From Aquibacillus sediminis (GTDB lineage: Bacteria; Bacillota; Bacilli; Bacillales; Amphibacillaceae), in the NCBI RefSeq assembly GCF_005870085.1, contig NZ_SZNM01000029.1:1-45446 (forward strand): 45,446 bases of DNA, in the 5' to 3' direction. The notes beneath the pieces are model-generated. The model was not told the origin of the DNA and did no database searches. It was given only the letters and a program-made list of their open reading frames with translations. This document shows positions 15,918-25,429 of this stretch, piece after piece. The stretch's first letter is position 1, and the number at the start of each line of letters is the position of its first letter. Position numbers and translations under genes: made by a program.

Positions 15918-16150
15918 TTTAGAGCGTAATCCCGCAAAATCCAGTGTTTATTCTCAAGATCCTGCGTGTTTAGAGCATAATCCCGCAAAATCCAGTGCAT
16001 TTTCTCAAGATCCTGCGTATTTAGAGCGTAATCCCGCAAAATCCAGTGTTTATTCTCAAGATTCTGCGTATTTAGAGCGTAATCCCGCATGATCCAGTGT
16101 TTATTCTCAAGATCTTGCGTATTTAGAGCGTAATCTCGCATTATTCAGTA
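15918..16150. repeat. Tandem array, four and a half 51-bp units
   Basis: TTTAGAGC marks unit starts at 15918, 15969, 16020, 16071 and 16122, exactly 51 bp apart. Each unit reads TTTAGAGCGTAATCCCGC and continues with AAAATCCAGTGTTTATTCTC and AAGATCCTGCGTA. ATCCCGC and ATCCTGC within a unit are near direct repeats. The last copy decays. The array fills most of the gap between ywgA and ywhB. ORFs across it on either strand are repeat translations. Confidence 0.9.
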
Positions 16151-16268
16151 CTTTTCCCTTAATCCAGTGATTATACAGTGATTTTAGAAAATCACTGTAC
16201 TTCACTAGTTTAATTAATCATTTGCTGCACATAATCCAGCTATACGTCATAATAACTAGTTGAGCTGA

Positions 16269-16451
16269 TTAATCGACCAACCGTTTCCCGCCAACTCCAT
16301 ACTGGCGCTTATCAATATCTTCCACAAACACCACTACTTTTTCTTTTGATGCGCCTGTGGTTCGAACAACGGCATCGGTTACTTCCTCAATTAAATCTTT
16401 CTTCTGTTCATCGGTACGTCCTTCTAACATTTTTACTGTTACATATGGCAT
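16269..16451 (-). CDS. ywhB: 4-Oxalocrotonate tautomerase family protein YwhB
   Basis: Small tautomerase of 60 residues. After removal of Met the protein begins with Pro1 (MPYVTVKMLEGR), the catalytic general base of this family, and Arg11 of the mature chain is also present in LEGR. These proteins act as hexamers on 2-hydroxymuconate-like enols in vitro; the role in Bacilli is unknown. The start at 16451 is fixed by the need for Pro1 and by AAGGAG upstream; in-frame codons before it would mask Pro1. It is divergent from ywhD, as in B. subtilis. Confidence 0.92.
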   Translation of the reverse strand: MPYVTVKMLEGRTDEQKKDLIEEVTDAVVRTTGASKEKVVVFVEDIDKRQYGVGGKRLVD

Positions 16452-16631
16452 GGTGAGCACTCCTTTTTAAGTTTCTAGCATATCTAATTCGGTTTTGCAC
16501 GTATAAATTCCTGCTAACATCCAAGAATGCCTAGAGATGAAATCTTTTTTCTATCTATGCTACAATGATACACACAAAGTTCCGTACATAGACTGGTAGA
16601 GCAAACGTGTCAATTTTAAGGAGGTTTATAG

Positions 16632-17162
16632 ATGAGTACAGAAGGTTCTTCCAATAATAAGAAAAAAAGTAACCAGTTTACAATCATGAAGGATGACTCA
16701 ACAGATGGCCATGGTGGTTATGGTGTTGGCGCAATCAGCTTAGAAAATGTTTCCCCAGTCATAGTGGATCCAAATGAGGATCGTGCGTTTGTTGATATGG
16801 GTGCGATGCATGCGCGTAGTGAAGTTGAGCGTCGGGTGAAATTTTTGCCAAATAAAGACGAGGTTCCAAATGGTAAATTGTATTGGATCGTTTGGGTAAC
16901 GGTAGAACAAGCGGAAAATGGCCCACACTATTATGGGGTGACTGGAAGTGAAATCCGCGTCGATCGTTCTATTAAACGGGCATATAAATCAATGCCAGAA
17001 CATGTGAATCATTTGGATAAATCATTAAAGGGAAAAGTCATTTTAGACCATATGGATGAAAAATCGAAACAGTTGCTAGGTGACTTTTTACGTGACTTTA
17101 ATGAAGAAATGTGGGAAAACTCTTCTGATGAATTAAAACAAGTATTGCCACCAAAATCATAG
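16632..17162 (+). CDS. ywhD: YwhD family protein
   Basis: Soluble protein of 176 residues matching B. subtilis YwhD in size and position between ywhB and pbpG. Recognisable segments are FTIMKDDSTDGHGGYGVGAI near residues 16-35 and YWIVWVTVEQ in the middle. No catalytic motif is known and the function is not established. The ATG has a consensus AAGGAGG ribosome site. It ends in a non-coding gap with a bidirectional terminator. Confidence 0.9.
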   Translation: MSTEGSSNNKKKSNQFTIMKDDSTDGHGGYGVGAISLENVSPVIVDPNEDRAFVDMGAMHARSEVERRVKFLPNKDEVPNGKLYWIVWVTVEQAENGPHYYGVTGSEIRVDRSIKRAYKSMPEHVNHLDKSLKGKVILDHMDEKSKQLLGDFLRDFNEEMWENSSDELKQVLPPKS

Positions 17163-17411
17163 TATTTTACCCCCTGCATGTAACTAGCAGCAAGCCCCCG
17201 TATTAAGTTTTTGATGTAAGTGGGGGAAACTGTCAGTTAATGTCGGATTCGGTAAGGTCATACTTTTGCGGTACTAACAAACAGTGGGGAAAAAGCCACT
17301 GTTTGAGGTTCACTTTAGGAAACATGATAGATTTGGTGAATATTTCTTGTAGTTTTTCGGTGAAGTTTGTAAAATATATAACACATGGTATTGTTTTCCA
17401 TGTACTAAGAC
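17163..17411. other. Gap between ywhD and the terminator
   Basis: About 250 bp without a credible gene. CCCCC near 17194-17198 can pair with GGGGG near 17222-17226. An 89-codon frame beginning at 17240 has no ribosome site, no recognisable domain, and runs into the terminator stem, so it is not called. Confidence 0.55.
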
Positions 17412-17455
17412 AAAGAAAAAGGCCGGATCATTCCCGTGATCCGGCCTTTTTCTTT
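17412..17455. terminator. Bidirectional terminator, perfect 19-bp stem
   Basis: Bases 17412-17430 (AAAGAAAAAGGCCGGATCA) are the exact inverse of 17437-17455, with a 6-nt loop. The A-rich and T-rich flanks make it work from either side. It lies about 250 bp downstream of ywhD, on the far side from the repeat array. Confidence 0.9.
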
Positions 17456-17546
17456 TTATTCCGCAATGTAACTAGAAAAAAGGAATCGCATGATAGAAGT
17501 GTCTCTTGATAGAGAAGCGTGAGTAAGATTAGAGTTCCCATTGGGT

Positions 17547-17880
17547 TTACTGTCCCGAAATAAGAAAGAAACGCAAAATTCGGTACAGAAACAGCTTTTA
17601 CTGTCCCAAAATAAAGAAGAAGCGCAAAATTCGGTACAGAAACTACTTTTACTGTCCCGAAATAAGAAAGAAGCGCAAAATTCGGTACAGAAACTACTTT
17701 TACTGTCCCAAAATAAAGAAGAAGCGCAAAATTCGGTACAGAAACTACTTTTACTGTCCCGAAATAAGAAAGAAGCGCAAAATTCGGTACAGAAACTACT
17801 TTTACTGTCCCGAAATAAGAAAGAAACGCAAAATTCGGTACAGAAACTACTTTTATTGTCCCAAAATGAGAAAGAAACGT
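17547..17880. repeat. Tandem array, six and a half 51-bp hairpin units
   Basis: TTACTGTCCC marks unit starts at 17547, 17598, 17649, 17700, 17751 and 17802, with a decayed unit at 17853, all 51 bp apart. In each unit CTGTCCCGAA pairs with TTCGGTACAG (9 of 10 bp) around a loop of about 19 nt. The unit carries either CCGAAATAAGAAAGAA or CCAAAATAAAGAAGAA, and these two forms alternate over the first five units. ORFs of 157 and 162 codons on the two strands are only the repeat read in frame, since 51 is divisible by three. Confidence 0.9.
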
Positions 17881-17929
17881 ATAAAAACAACGTGGAGGCC
17901 CCTGTTAGACAATCAACGTGCAAACACAT

Positions 17930-17979
17930 AGAAAAGTGTACGGCAAAAGGAGACGAATCCCCTTACCGTACACAAAAAA
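17930..17979 (-). terminator. Probable terminator of pbpG
   Basis: GTGTACGG (17935-17942) pairs with CCGTACAC (17965-17972), and the inner bases extend the stem with wobble pairs. On the minus strand the stem is followed by TTTTC, a short T run, and it lies just after the pbpG stop. Confidence 0.6.
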
Positions 17980-17982
17980 ACC

Positions 17983-20082
17983 TTAATCAACAAATGGCAA
18001 CCAATCAAGCATCTTTTTCAAGCGACTAGGTTCTTCTTCTTGTTCGTCATCTTGTTCTTCTAACTCCTCATCATGTTGATCGTTTTGTTCGTCATAGTTA
18101 TGCGCGGTACAATACGATGTTGGTTCTGTTCCTTCGACAAAGTACATTAAGCGGTCATCTTCACAATATGGGGTTGCGAGTTCCCCTGAAGTTGGATCGA
18201 CATAGGCTCCAACCACACCATCAGGTACTTCAAATGTTTCCATCGGCTTGCCTTCGTGGGCTGATTCCATAAAATCAGCCCAAATTTGTTTGGCGTAGCG
18301 ATGATCGGCTGCCTTTTCTAACCGTTTATTTTCATCATAACCAATCCACACTCCTGTTGTAAGGTTGGGGCTATATCCAATCATCCAGCTATCCGTGCTG
18401 GTTGTCCCTGATTTACCAGCGTATGGACGTGTTAACTGATCGGCAATCGCGGTGCCTGTCACCTGCATATAGCCATTCAAAGAACGATCAAACATTCCGG
18501 TCATAAGGTGTGTCAATATAAAGCTTGTTTTAGGGTCTAGTATAGGTTCACTGGTAGTTTCTTGCCGTTCGTACAACACGTTTCCTTTTGCATCAGTCAC
18601 TTTTTCAATTGTGTACGGTTGAATGGAATAGCCGCCATTCGCTAGCATGCTGTAACCAGTCACCATCTCATCTACCGATACAGAACCGGTTCCTAAGGCC
18701 AGTGATGGTGTGGCTTGTAATTCACTATTTATACCAAACTGTTCAGCGGTTTCCACTAGTTTTTCTGGTGTTAAATATAAATTCGTTTTGACCGCATAAA
18801 TATTATCGGAAACAGCAAGAGCCTGTGCCAATGTCACTGGTTTTTCGGCGTAATAGCCATTATAGTTACTTGGCTGATAAACGGTACCATCGGCCAGTTC
18901 AAAATTGGTAGGTTTGCTCAATAATGCGGTGGTTGGTGTATAGCCATGGTTTAATGCCGCGTAATATAAAAAAGGTTTAAACGCTGAACCGGGCATCCGC
19001 TTTGCTTGGATGGCACGATTAAACTGGCTAGATTGATAGTCCTTGCCACCAATCAGTGACGTGACAGCACCGGTTTTGGGATTCATTGCAAGTGCACCAA
19101 CTTGAATCTCGGACTCGTTGGGTAAACGCTCCGTAACGGTTTGTTCTAATTGTTTTTGATTTTCGACATTCAAGGTTGTGTACACTTGGTAACCGCCAGA
19201 TTTTATTTTTTCAATGTCTTGATCTAAAACGGAACGCAATTCTCGTAACACCATATCTTGGAAGTAAGGTGCAATGGAAATCTTAGTCCGTTCATGATTT
19301 TCTGTGAAGGCTAGCTCTGTTTGGGCTGCATCCTTTTGTTGTTGCTCCGAAATATAATTTTTAGCCTTTAATGTTGCCAGAATTTGTAATTGCCGTCTTT
19401 TTGCATTATCAAAATTATGAAAAGGAGAATAATAAGATGGTCCTTTAGGGATCCCGGCGAGCATGGTAGCCTCCGCTAAACTTAAGTCATTAGCAGATTT
19501 GTTAAAAAAGTAACGACTAGCAGCTTCGACACCATAAGCACCATGTCCATAATAAATCGTATTTAAATAGCCTTCTAAGATCGCATCCTTACTGTAAAAC
19601 AGCTCCAAACGCAATGTATAAAATGCCTCTTTCAGCTTTCGTGTCCATGTTTTTTCATGAGATAAATACATATTTCTTGCATATTGTTGTGTAATCGTAC
19701 TTGCCCCTTCATTCATGGAAAACGACTTAAGATCCTTTAATGCTGCGGCAATGATCCGTTTAAAGTCAAAACCATTATGCTCATAAAAACGTCGGTCCTC
19801 GGTATGTAATGTAGATTGAATAATATCCGAATCAATATCCTCCAAATGCTTCCAGTATCGATTCTCTGGTCCATGCTCTTCGCCAATTACTTGCCCTGAT
19901 GAACTATAGTAAACAGTGTTTTGTTCACTTGTCAGCGGTGGTGGCCCAAGGCTGTATACGTAAGTAAAAAAACCAACAATAAACACAATCAGCGCGAAAG
20001 ACAAACCAAACCCAGCAGCAACAAGCCAACGAAGGCGACGATTCTTTATTTTTAATAGCATTTTTTTAATCGTTTGGACCAT
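17983..20082 (-). CDS. pbpG: Class A penicillin-binding protein PbpG (PBP2d-like)
   Basis: Bifunctional peptidoglycan synthase of 699 residues, anchored by one N-terminal helix (about residues 18-42). The glycosyltransferase domain shows EDRRFYEHNGFD, GASTITQQ, a YYGHGAYGVEAA segment and LAGIPKGP. The transpeptidase domain shows the serine motif PGSAFKPF, the SDN motif in AVSDNIYA, and GKSGTT in place of the more usual KTG. The C-terminal 45 residues are strongly acidic and repetitive (EELEEQDDEQEEE). Position between ywhD and speE identifies it as PbpG; in B. subtilis that gene is expressed in the forespore. The second ATG at 20082 is preferred because TAGGAGA abuts the first. Confidence 0.92.
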   Translation of the reverse strand: MVQTIKKMLLKIKNRRLRWLVAAGFGLSFALIVFIVGFFTYVYSLGPPPLTSEQNTVYYSSSGQVIGEEHGPENRYWKHLEDIDSDIIQSTLHTEDRRFYEHNGFDFKRIIAAALKDLKSFSMNEGASTITQQYARNMYLSHEKTWTRKLKEAFYTLRLELFYSKDAILEGYLNTIYYGHGAYGVEAASRYFFNKSANDLSLAEATMLAGIPKGPSYYSPFHNFDNAKRRQLQILATLKAKNYISEQQQKDAAQTELAFTENHERTKISIAPYFQDMVLRELRSVLDQDIEKIKSGGYQVYTTLNVENQKQLEQTVTERLPNESEIQVGALAMNPKTGAVTSLIGGKDYQSSQFNRAIQAKRMPGSAFKPFLYYAALNHGYTPTTALLSKPTNFELADGTVYQPSNYNGYYAEKPVTLAQALAVSDNIYAVKTNLYLTPEKLVETAEQFGINSELQATPSLALGTGSVSVDEMVTGYSMLANGGYSIQPYTIEKVTDAKGNVLYERQETTSEPILDPKTSFILTHLMTGMFDRSLNGYMQVTGTAIADQLTRPYAGKSGTTSTDSWMIGYSPNLTTGVWIGYDENKRLEKAADHRYAKQIWADFMESAHEGKPMETFEVPDGVVGAYVDPTSGELATPYCEDDRLMYFVEGTEPTSYCTAHNYDEQNDQHDEELEEQDDEQEEEPSRLKKMLDWLPFVD

Positions 20083-20416
20083 AGTCATTCTCCTATACGA
20101 TAAAATTCACCATGTGATATGTAGTTGCGGCACTGATTGTGGTGGATACGCAATTAGGTGAAACCTGAGTTTAATTGGATAATAAAATCGGTTAAACATA
20201 CGCAGACAAGCGAAAAATCACCTGCATTAACATTCACTTAAACATCAAGCCAAAAGCACTAACCCAAGAGTCTCTTAATAAAAATATATTTTTTAACATT
20301 ATGGGAAAGTTCCAATTGAATTAAACGTCCCAAATCAGAATTTAACCAAGCATTGTAATAAAAATAAAAAACTAACGAAACCTATACAACAGGATTATGT
20401 CAAAGGAGTTTTGCAA
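20083..20416. other. Divergent intergenic region pbpG-speE
   Basis: These 334 AT-rich bp should hold the promoters of pbpG and speE. I could not identify a convincing sigma-G-type or sigma-A-type promoter by eye and see no gene or repeat. Confidence 0.45.
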
Positions 20417-21244
20417 ATGGGGTTATGGTTTACGGAGAAACAAACGAAAGATTTTGGTATTACGGCAAAAATAAATCGGTCATTACTTCATGAAAAGACG
20501 GACTATCAAGCATTAGATATTTATGAAACAGCGGAATGGGGTAACATGCTTGTTCTAGATAATATGGTGATGACGACGCAAAAGGATGAGTTTGTCTATC
20601 ATGAAATGGTCGCCCATGTCCCATTGTTCACCCATCCCAATCCGAAGCATGTATTAGTTGTTGGTGGCGGTGATGGTGGGGTAATCCGCGAAATTTTGAA
20701 ACATCAATCAGTTGAAAAAGCAACATTAGTTGAAATTGATGGCAAGGTGGTCGAATACTCAAAAAAATTTTTGCCAGAAATCGCTGGGAAATTAGATGAC
20801 CCCCGCGTGGAAGTGAAATATGCCGATGGGTTTATGCATATCGCGGAAAGTGAACGGGATTATGATGTGATCATGGTCGATTCCACCGAGCCAGTAGGTC
20901 CTGCTGTGCAGTTATTTTCCAAAGGATTCTATGCCGGCATTGCCAACGCGCTTAAAGATGATGGAATTTTTGTAGCGCAAACAGATAATCCATGGTTCAA
21001 ATCGGGTTTAATTAAACAGGTTTACACAGATGTGAAAGAGATTTTTCCTGTTACAAAATTGTATACTGCCAACATTCCAACATATCCGAGTGGCTTGTGG
21101 ACATTTACGATCGGTAGCAAAATCCATGACCCGGAAAAAGTGAAACCGGAACGATTTACAACCATCGATACGAACTATTACACAAAGGATCTCCATTATG
21201 CAGCTTTTGTATTACCTAAGTTTGTAAAAGATTTAATAGAATAG
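20417..21244 (+). CDS. speE: Spermidine synthase
   Basis: Cytosolic aminopropyltransferase of 275 residues. It transfers the aminopropyl group of decarboxylated S-adenosylmethionine to putrescine. The nucleotide-binding GGGDGG is at residues 83-88, the acidic VEIDGKV follows, and the catalytic aspartate D155 lies in [12 protein letters not shown]. The YHEMVAH segment for substrate binding is present. The ATG at 20417 is chosen because AAGGAG ends 8 nt upstream; an in-frame TTG six bases earlier is too close. speB follows 12 bp later and provides the putrescine, so both form an operon as in B. subtilis. Confidence 0.97.
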   Translation: MGLWFTEKQTKDFGITAKINRSLLHEKTDYQALDIYETAEWGNMLVLDNMVMTTQKDEFVYHEMVAHVPLFTHPNPKHVLVVGGGDGGVIREILKHQSVEKATLVEIDGKVVEYSKKFLPEIAGKLDDPRVEVKYADGFMHIAESERDYDVIMVDSTEPVGPAVQLFSKGFYAGIANALKDDGIFVAQTDNPWFKSGLIKQVYTDVKEIFPVTKLYTANIPTYPSGLWTFTIGSKIHDPEKVKPERFTTIDTNYYTKDLHYAAFVLPKFVKDLIE

Positions 21245-21256
21245 GAGGTGGGAGTG

Positions 21257-22129
21257 ATGCGGTTTGATGAGGCCTATTCAGGTAAAGTGTTTATCATGTC
21301 GCGCCCTTCGATTGATGAGGCGGAAGCGGTGATTTATGGCATGCCAATGGATTGGACTGTCAGTTTTCGACCTGGCTCCCGGTTTGGCCCTAATCGAATC
21401 CGGGAAGCTTCCATCGGCTTGGAGGAGTACAGTCCATACATGGATCGGCACATGGAGGAAGTTGGATATTTTGATGCCGGTGACATGCCGCTACCATTCG
21501 GCAACCCACAGCGCAGTTTGGATATGATTCACGACTACGTAAAACAAGTTTTGGCTAAAAATAAATTTCCACTCGGATTAGGTGGGGAACATTTAGTGTC
21601 ATGGCCAGTAATCCAAGCTGTTTTTGAAAAATATCCTGATATGGCACTGATTCACATTGATGCTCATGCCGATTTACGCGAGGAATATGAAGGGGAAGCC
21701 TTATCGCATTCGACACCAATCCGCAAAGTTTGCGATTTAATCGGACCGGAAAATGTGTATTCTTTCGGCATCCGTTCCGGGTCGCGTGAAGAATTTGCGT
21801 ACGCGAAAGAAACTGGCATGTACATGGCAAAATATGATGTGGCCCAACCATTGCGGCAATTATTATCTCGGTTGCAGGGGCGTAATATCTATGTAACCAT
21901 TGATATCGATGTACTCGATCCTGCGTTCGCGCCAGGGACAGGGACGGCAGAGGCTGGCGGAATTACTTCTAAAGAATTGCTCGAAGCGATTCAATTAATT
22001 GCTGAGTCTAATGTGCATGCCGTTGGCGCAGATTTAGTAGAAGTAGCACCAATCTACGACCCAACCGAACAAACCGTGATTGCCGCAAGTAAATTTGTGC
22101 GGGAAATGTTGTTAGGCTGGGTGAAATAG
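21257..22129 (+). CDS. speB: Agmatinase
   Basis: Mn2+-dependent ureohydrolase of 290 residues, the same length as B. subtilis SpeB. It hydrolyses agmatine to putrescine and urea. All six metal ligands are visible: H112 (GGEH), D135, H137 and D139 (DAHADLR), and D216 and D218 (DIDVLDPAFAPGTGT). The ATG at 21257 lies 8 nt after AGGAGG; the GTG at 21248 overlaps that site and is unlikely. With speE it gives the agmatine-to-spermidine route. Confidence 0.97.
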   Translation: MRFDEAYSGKVFIMSRPSIDEAEAVIYGMPMDWTVSFRPGSRFGPNRIREASIGLEEYSPYMDRHMEEVGYFDAGDMPLPFGNPQRSLDMIHDYVKQVLAKNKFPLGLGGEHLVSWPVIQAVFEKYPDMALIHIDAHADLREEYEGEALSHSTPIRKVCDLIGPENVYSFGIRSGSREEFAYAKETGMYMAKYDVAQPLRQLLSRLQGRNIYVTIDIDVLDPAFAPGTGTAEAGGITSKELLEAIQLIAESNVHAVGADLVEVAPIYDPTEQTVIAASKFVREMLLGWVK

Positions 22130-22156
22130 TTTTTTATTGCCTGTTCGTATCGATGG

Positions 22157-22184
22157 ACGCTTCCTGTTGTGGAGGCGTTTTTTC
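22157..22184 (+). terminator. Terminator of speE-speB
   Basis: The stem ACGCTTCC (22157-22164) with GGAGGCGT (22171-22178, one T-G pair) and a 6-nt loop is followed by a T run. Confidence 0.9.
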
Positions 22185-22330
22185 TACATAGTCTAGTTAT
22201 AGATAGATAAAAACAGGTTCTAGTTAACGTCTGTAGGCAATTAAATTTTTAGGAATCTGTCCGCTAAACTTGAGTTTTTCCTTATTCATTCTTATACTTA
22301 ACTTCGTATCCTTTTTCGCGTTATATACGA

Positions 22331-22510
22331 GAAACGTGCACATTAGACAGGAAAATGGCCTTAGATATAGACGAAAACCGCCTAATCGTGTATATCTGGA
22401 ACAAAAATCAGCGCTAATATACACGAAAACGAAAGAAACGTGCACATTAGGCAGTAAAACCGGCGTAGATATAGACGAAAACCTTTTATATCTGAGTATA
22501 TCTACACAAA
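22331..22510. repeat. Second locus of the 52-bp hairpin repeat
   Basis: GAAACGTGCACATTA occurs at 22331 and 22435, exactly 104 bp (2 x 52) apart. A divergent unit centred on CGTGTATATCTGG lies between them in phase (22387). The unit is clearly related to the array at 11011. In the middle unit CGTGTATAT pairs perfectly with ATATACACG, whereas at 11 kb the partner is ATGTGCACG, so pairing is kept while bases change. A partial unit follows. No gene lies here. Confidence 0.8.
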
Positions 22511-22625
22511 AATCAAGATAATAGTAGGTATTTATTTTTAAAATTTATGCAAATGTTAGTTGTTATGCTAAAATAACACTTTTATAGAAATAATGAAAAA
22601 GGGCACGAGCAAAAGGGGTGACACC

Positions 22626-23060
22626 ATGGTTCATAAAGTTCCAGTTAATATACAATTAACAACTGAAATAAGCGAAATGGACGAAAAAAGTGTGACAGTG
22701 ATCGAAGAAACTGGTACCTTTATTAAAAAAGGAGATACATCTGTCCTTACTTTTACGGAACACATAGAGGAACAAGAAGATGTTCATTCGCTGATTACAA
22801 TCACGAATGATAAAATAAGTGTGAAGCGTTCTGGTGGTGTAGACATGCATCAAACGTTCCGCCAAAAACAAATAACCGAAAATATATATCGTCATGCGTT
22901 TGGTTCGATTCATATGGAAACCCATACCGATCAAATTACATATCAACAACCAGATGAGCACGACCAAGGGAAATTGTTTATTAGCTACACAACGAAATTA
23001 AACGGTGAAGGCGATCGTCAACATCGACTTACTTTATTATTTAAGGAGGAAAACAAATGA
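22626..23060 (+). CDS. ywiB: YwiB family beta-barrel protein (DUF1934)
   Basis: Protein of 144 residues of the DUF1934 family, a calycin-like beta barrel of unknown function. Family features are alternating beta-strand segments such as [10 protein letters not shown] and [14 protein letters not shown]. It overlaps argS by 4 bp (stop within ATGA), the same pairing as in B. subtilis, so the two are translationally coupled. The start at 22626 is chosen because AAAGGGGTGA lies upstream and the resulting length fits the family. An extended -10 (TGCTAAAAT, 22566-22574) is present upstream and may be the promoter. Confidence 0.88.
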   Translation: MVHKVPVNIQLTTEISEMDEKSVTVIEETGTFIKKGDTSVLTFTEHIEEQEDVHSLITITNDKISVKRSGGVDMHQTFRQKQITENIYRHAFGSIHMETHTDQITYQQPDEHDQGKLFISYTTKLNGEGDRQHRLTLLFKEENK

Positions 23061-24724
23061 ATATTGTGCAACAAACAGAAGAAAAGTTAAAAGAAGAAAT
23101 TGCACAGTCGGTTTTAAAAGCAGAACTTGCGACCGAAGACCAATTACCATCGATCGTGCTTGAGCAACCAAAAGAAAAAGCACACGGGGACTATGCAACC
23201 AATATCGCGATGCAACTAGCAAAAATTGCCAAAAAGGCACCACGCCAAATTGCAGAAGACATCATTGCACAGTTCGATCGCAGTAAAGCTTCGATTAAAG
23301 ATATTGAAATTGCTGGACCTGGTTTTATTAATTTTTTCATGGACAACCAATACTTAACGAACCTTATTCCGACGATTTTGGAAGAAGGAGAAAACTATGG
23401 TTCTTCCCAAGTTGGCAACGGCGAAAAAATTCAAGTCGAATTTGTTTCAGCTAATCCTACTGGTGACTTGCACTTAGGCCATGCTCGTGGGGCGTCTGTT
23501 GGGGATGCGTTGTGCAATGTATTAGCAAAAGCTGGCTACGATGTGCAACGTGAATACTACATTAATGATGCCGGTAACCAAATTGCCAACCTTGCTACAA
23601 GTGTGCAAGCGCGTTACATGCAAGCATTAGGCAAAGATTGGCCAATGCCAGAGGACGGTTATCACGGACAAGATATTATTAACCTAGGAAAACAGTTGGC
23701 AGAAGAACATCAAGATTCGCTAGAAGACAAGCCAGAGGAAGAGCGCCTTGCCTTTTTCCGTCAGTATGGCTTGAAATATGAACTAGAAAAATTAGAAAAA
23801 GACTTAGCTGACTTCAGAGTAACCTTTGATCATTGGTTCTCGGAAACGTCCCTATATGAAGATGGAAAAATCCAGCCGGCGTTAGATACGTTAAAAGACA
23901 AAGGGTATATTTATGATGAAGATGGCGCGACATGGTTCCGTTCCACGGACTTCGGTGATGACAAAGACCGTGTACTCATCAAAAATGACGGCACTTATAC
24001 GTATTTGACACCAGATATCGCGTATCACAAAAATAAATTAGATCGTGGCTTTGAAACGTTAATTAATATTTGGGGTGCTGACCACCATGGCTATATTCCA
24101 CGTATGAAAGCGGCGATTCAAGCGCTTGGTTATGAGTCTGACACGTTGGAAGTAGAAATTATTCAAATGGTCAACCTATTCCAAAATGGCGAACGCGTAA
24201 AAATGAGTAAGCGAACAGGAAAGGCTGTCACGCTACGTGAACTGATGGAGGAAGTTGGCATTGATGCGATGCGTTATTTCTTCGTGATGCGTTCTAGTGA
24301 CTCCCACTTAGATTTCGATATGGATTTAGCAAAATCCGAGTCTAATGAAAACCCAGTGTATTATGTACAATATGCACACGCACGAATTTGCACGATGTTG
24401 AAGCAAGCAGAAGAAAAAGGCTTCACAGATGAAGGGTACAATGGCGCATTGCTAACTTCTGAAAAAGAAGAAGACTTGTTGAAAAAGCTTGGTGAATTCA
24501 CGCAAGTCGTTGAAGAAGCTGCAGTCAAGCGGATGCCACACCGCATTACCCAATACATTTTCGATTTAGCATCGAACTTGCATAGTTTCTATAATGCAGA
24601 AAAAGTACTAGATGCCGACGACGAAGAGCGCACCAAAGCAAGAATCGCGCTAATGCGTGCGGTGAAAACCACAATCGCTAACGGCATGCAGTTGATTGGT
24701 GTAAGTGCACCAGAAAAAATGTAA
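23057..24724 (+). CDS. argS: Arginyl-tRNA synthetase
   Basis: Class I aminoacyl-tRNA synthetase of 555 residues charging tRNA-Arg. The N-terminal Add1 domain covers about residues 1-90. The HIGH motif is HLGH (139-142) in [15 protein letters not shown], and the KMSK motif is at 382-385 followed by RTGKAVTL. The C-terminal DALR anticodon-binding domain ends the protein. The start overlaps the stop of ywiB, with AAGGAGG just upstream. It is followed by a terminator. The length is standard. Confidence 0.97.
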   Translation: MNIVQQTEEKLKEEIAQSVLKAELATEDQLPSIVLEQPKEKAHGDYATNIAMQLAKIAKKAPRQIAEDIIAQFDRSKASIKDIEIAGPGFINFFMDNQYLTNLIPTILEEGENYGSSQVGNGEKIQVEFVSANPTGDLHLGHARGASVGDALCNVLAKAGYDVQREYYINDAGNQIANLATSVQARYMQALGKDWPMPEDGYHGQDIINLGKQLAEEHQDSLEDKPEEERLAFFRQYGLKYELEKLEKDLADFRVTFDHWFSETSLYEDGKIQPALDTLKDKGYIYDEDGATWFRSTDFGDDKDRVLIKNDGTYTYLTPDIAYHKNKLDRGFETLINIWGADHHGYIPRMKAAIQALGYESDTLEVEIIQMVNLFQNGERVKMSKRTGKAVTLRELMEEVGIDAMRYFFVMRSSDSHLDFDMDLAKSESNENPVYYVQYAHARICTMLKQAEEKGFTDEGYNGALLTSEKEEDLLKKLGEFTQVVEEAAVKRMPHRITQYIFDLASNLHSFYNAEKVLDADDEERTKARIALMRAVKTTIANGMQLIGVSAPEKM

Positions 24725-24740
24725 TAATATGCTATATGAG

Positions 24741-24777
24741 GATCTGTCTCTCTAGGTTAGAGGGCAGATCTTTTTTT
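24741..24777 (+). terminator. Terminator of ywiB-argS
   Basis: GATCTG with CAGATC, extended inward by CTCTCT with AGAGGG past a single-base bulge, is followed by TTTTTTT. Confidence 0.88.
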
Positions 24778-24795
24778 AACCTATGAACTGTTAAG

Positions 24796-24865
24796 GTAAG
24801 AAAAAGCACTAAATATACGTAACCGATAGCAAGAATAGCAAGATAACGTAAGAAAAAGCACTAAA
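24796..24865. repeat. Two-copy repeat with 52-bp period
   Basis: GTAAGAAAAAGCACTAAA occurs at 24796 and 24848, exactly 52 bp apart. The sequence differs from the other arrays, but the period is the same. Confidence 0.7.
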
Positions 24866-24988
24866 AATGGCTCTTTACGAAAAGCTTGTAGTTATTCATT
24901 TTTTCGCATAAGCCAATTCATGTGTAATTACTATACTTGAATTTATTTACTTTCATTCTAGTTGAAATATGTGCTATATCATCGTTTC

Positions 24989-25202
24989 GGCAGAATACTC
25001 CGCTTTCCATGGGCACGGCCTCGGGCCAGTTGGATGTTGATCACGCGCAGGCGCTCCACAGGACGTGGCGATCTTAGCCTACGATCCTTAATTCATGGGA
25101 TCTTCGACTCGTGCTGTTCCCATAGGACAAGGAAGGCTTCGGCAGCGTTACATCGCACAAAGAATATTGAACTTTATTTTCGAGGAGTCTCCGTATTCTG
25201 CC
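24989..25202. mobile_element. 214-bp element with 10-bp inverted ends
   Basis: The ends are GGCAGAATAC (24989-24998) and GTATTCTGCC (25193-25202). Just inside, CTCCGCTTTCCATGGG on the left and GAGGAGTCTCCG on the right match the inner parts of the 107-bp elements at 25323 and 45283. The middle is G/C-rich, with GGGCACG and CGTGCTGTTCCC near-dyads. No protein is encoded with conviction. It looks like a longer or composite member of the same non-autonomous family. Confidence 0.65.
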
Positions 25203-25322
25203 TCCACTATGGTAAGTTTTCTGCATTATGATAAGTGTATGCATGAATTCATATGTAAAAAATTAGAGCCAATACGATTTAAGCAACAATCACTCTATAT
25301 TCAAAGCAACCGAATCAGCGTA

Positions 25323-25429
25323 GGAAATACACGGAGACTCCTATGGGACTAGTGGCATCGGTGAGACCCCGCAGTGAGGTACGAATGAGGAGGCTCACCA
25401 GCCCCCCATGGAAAGCGTAGTGTATTTCC
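25323..25429 (-). mobile_element. 107-bp palindromic repeat element, copy 1
   Basis: The perfect 10-bp ends GGAAATACAC (25323) and GTGTATTTCC (25420-25429) bound a G/C-rich core containing GGTGAGACCCCGC and GAGGAGGCTCACC, which can fold into a long hairpin. A second copy of identical length lies at 45283-45389 in the opposite orientation. No coding capacity is present, so it behaves like a REP/MITE-type element. Confidence 0.82.

Noticed and set aside
15824-16141. 105-codon frame across the 15.9-kb array and a 68-codon frame on the other strand
   Set aside because: Repeat translation again; it also runs over the ywgA terminator.
17456-18029. Frames of 157 and 162 codons on the two strands encoding 17-residue repeats
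   Set aside because: The 51-bp array keeps both strands open simply because its period is a multiple of three. Composition and missing start signals argue against real proteins.
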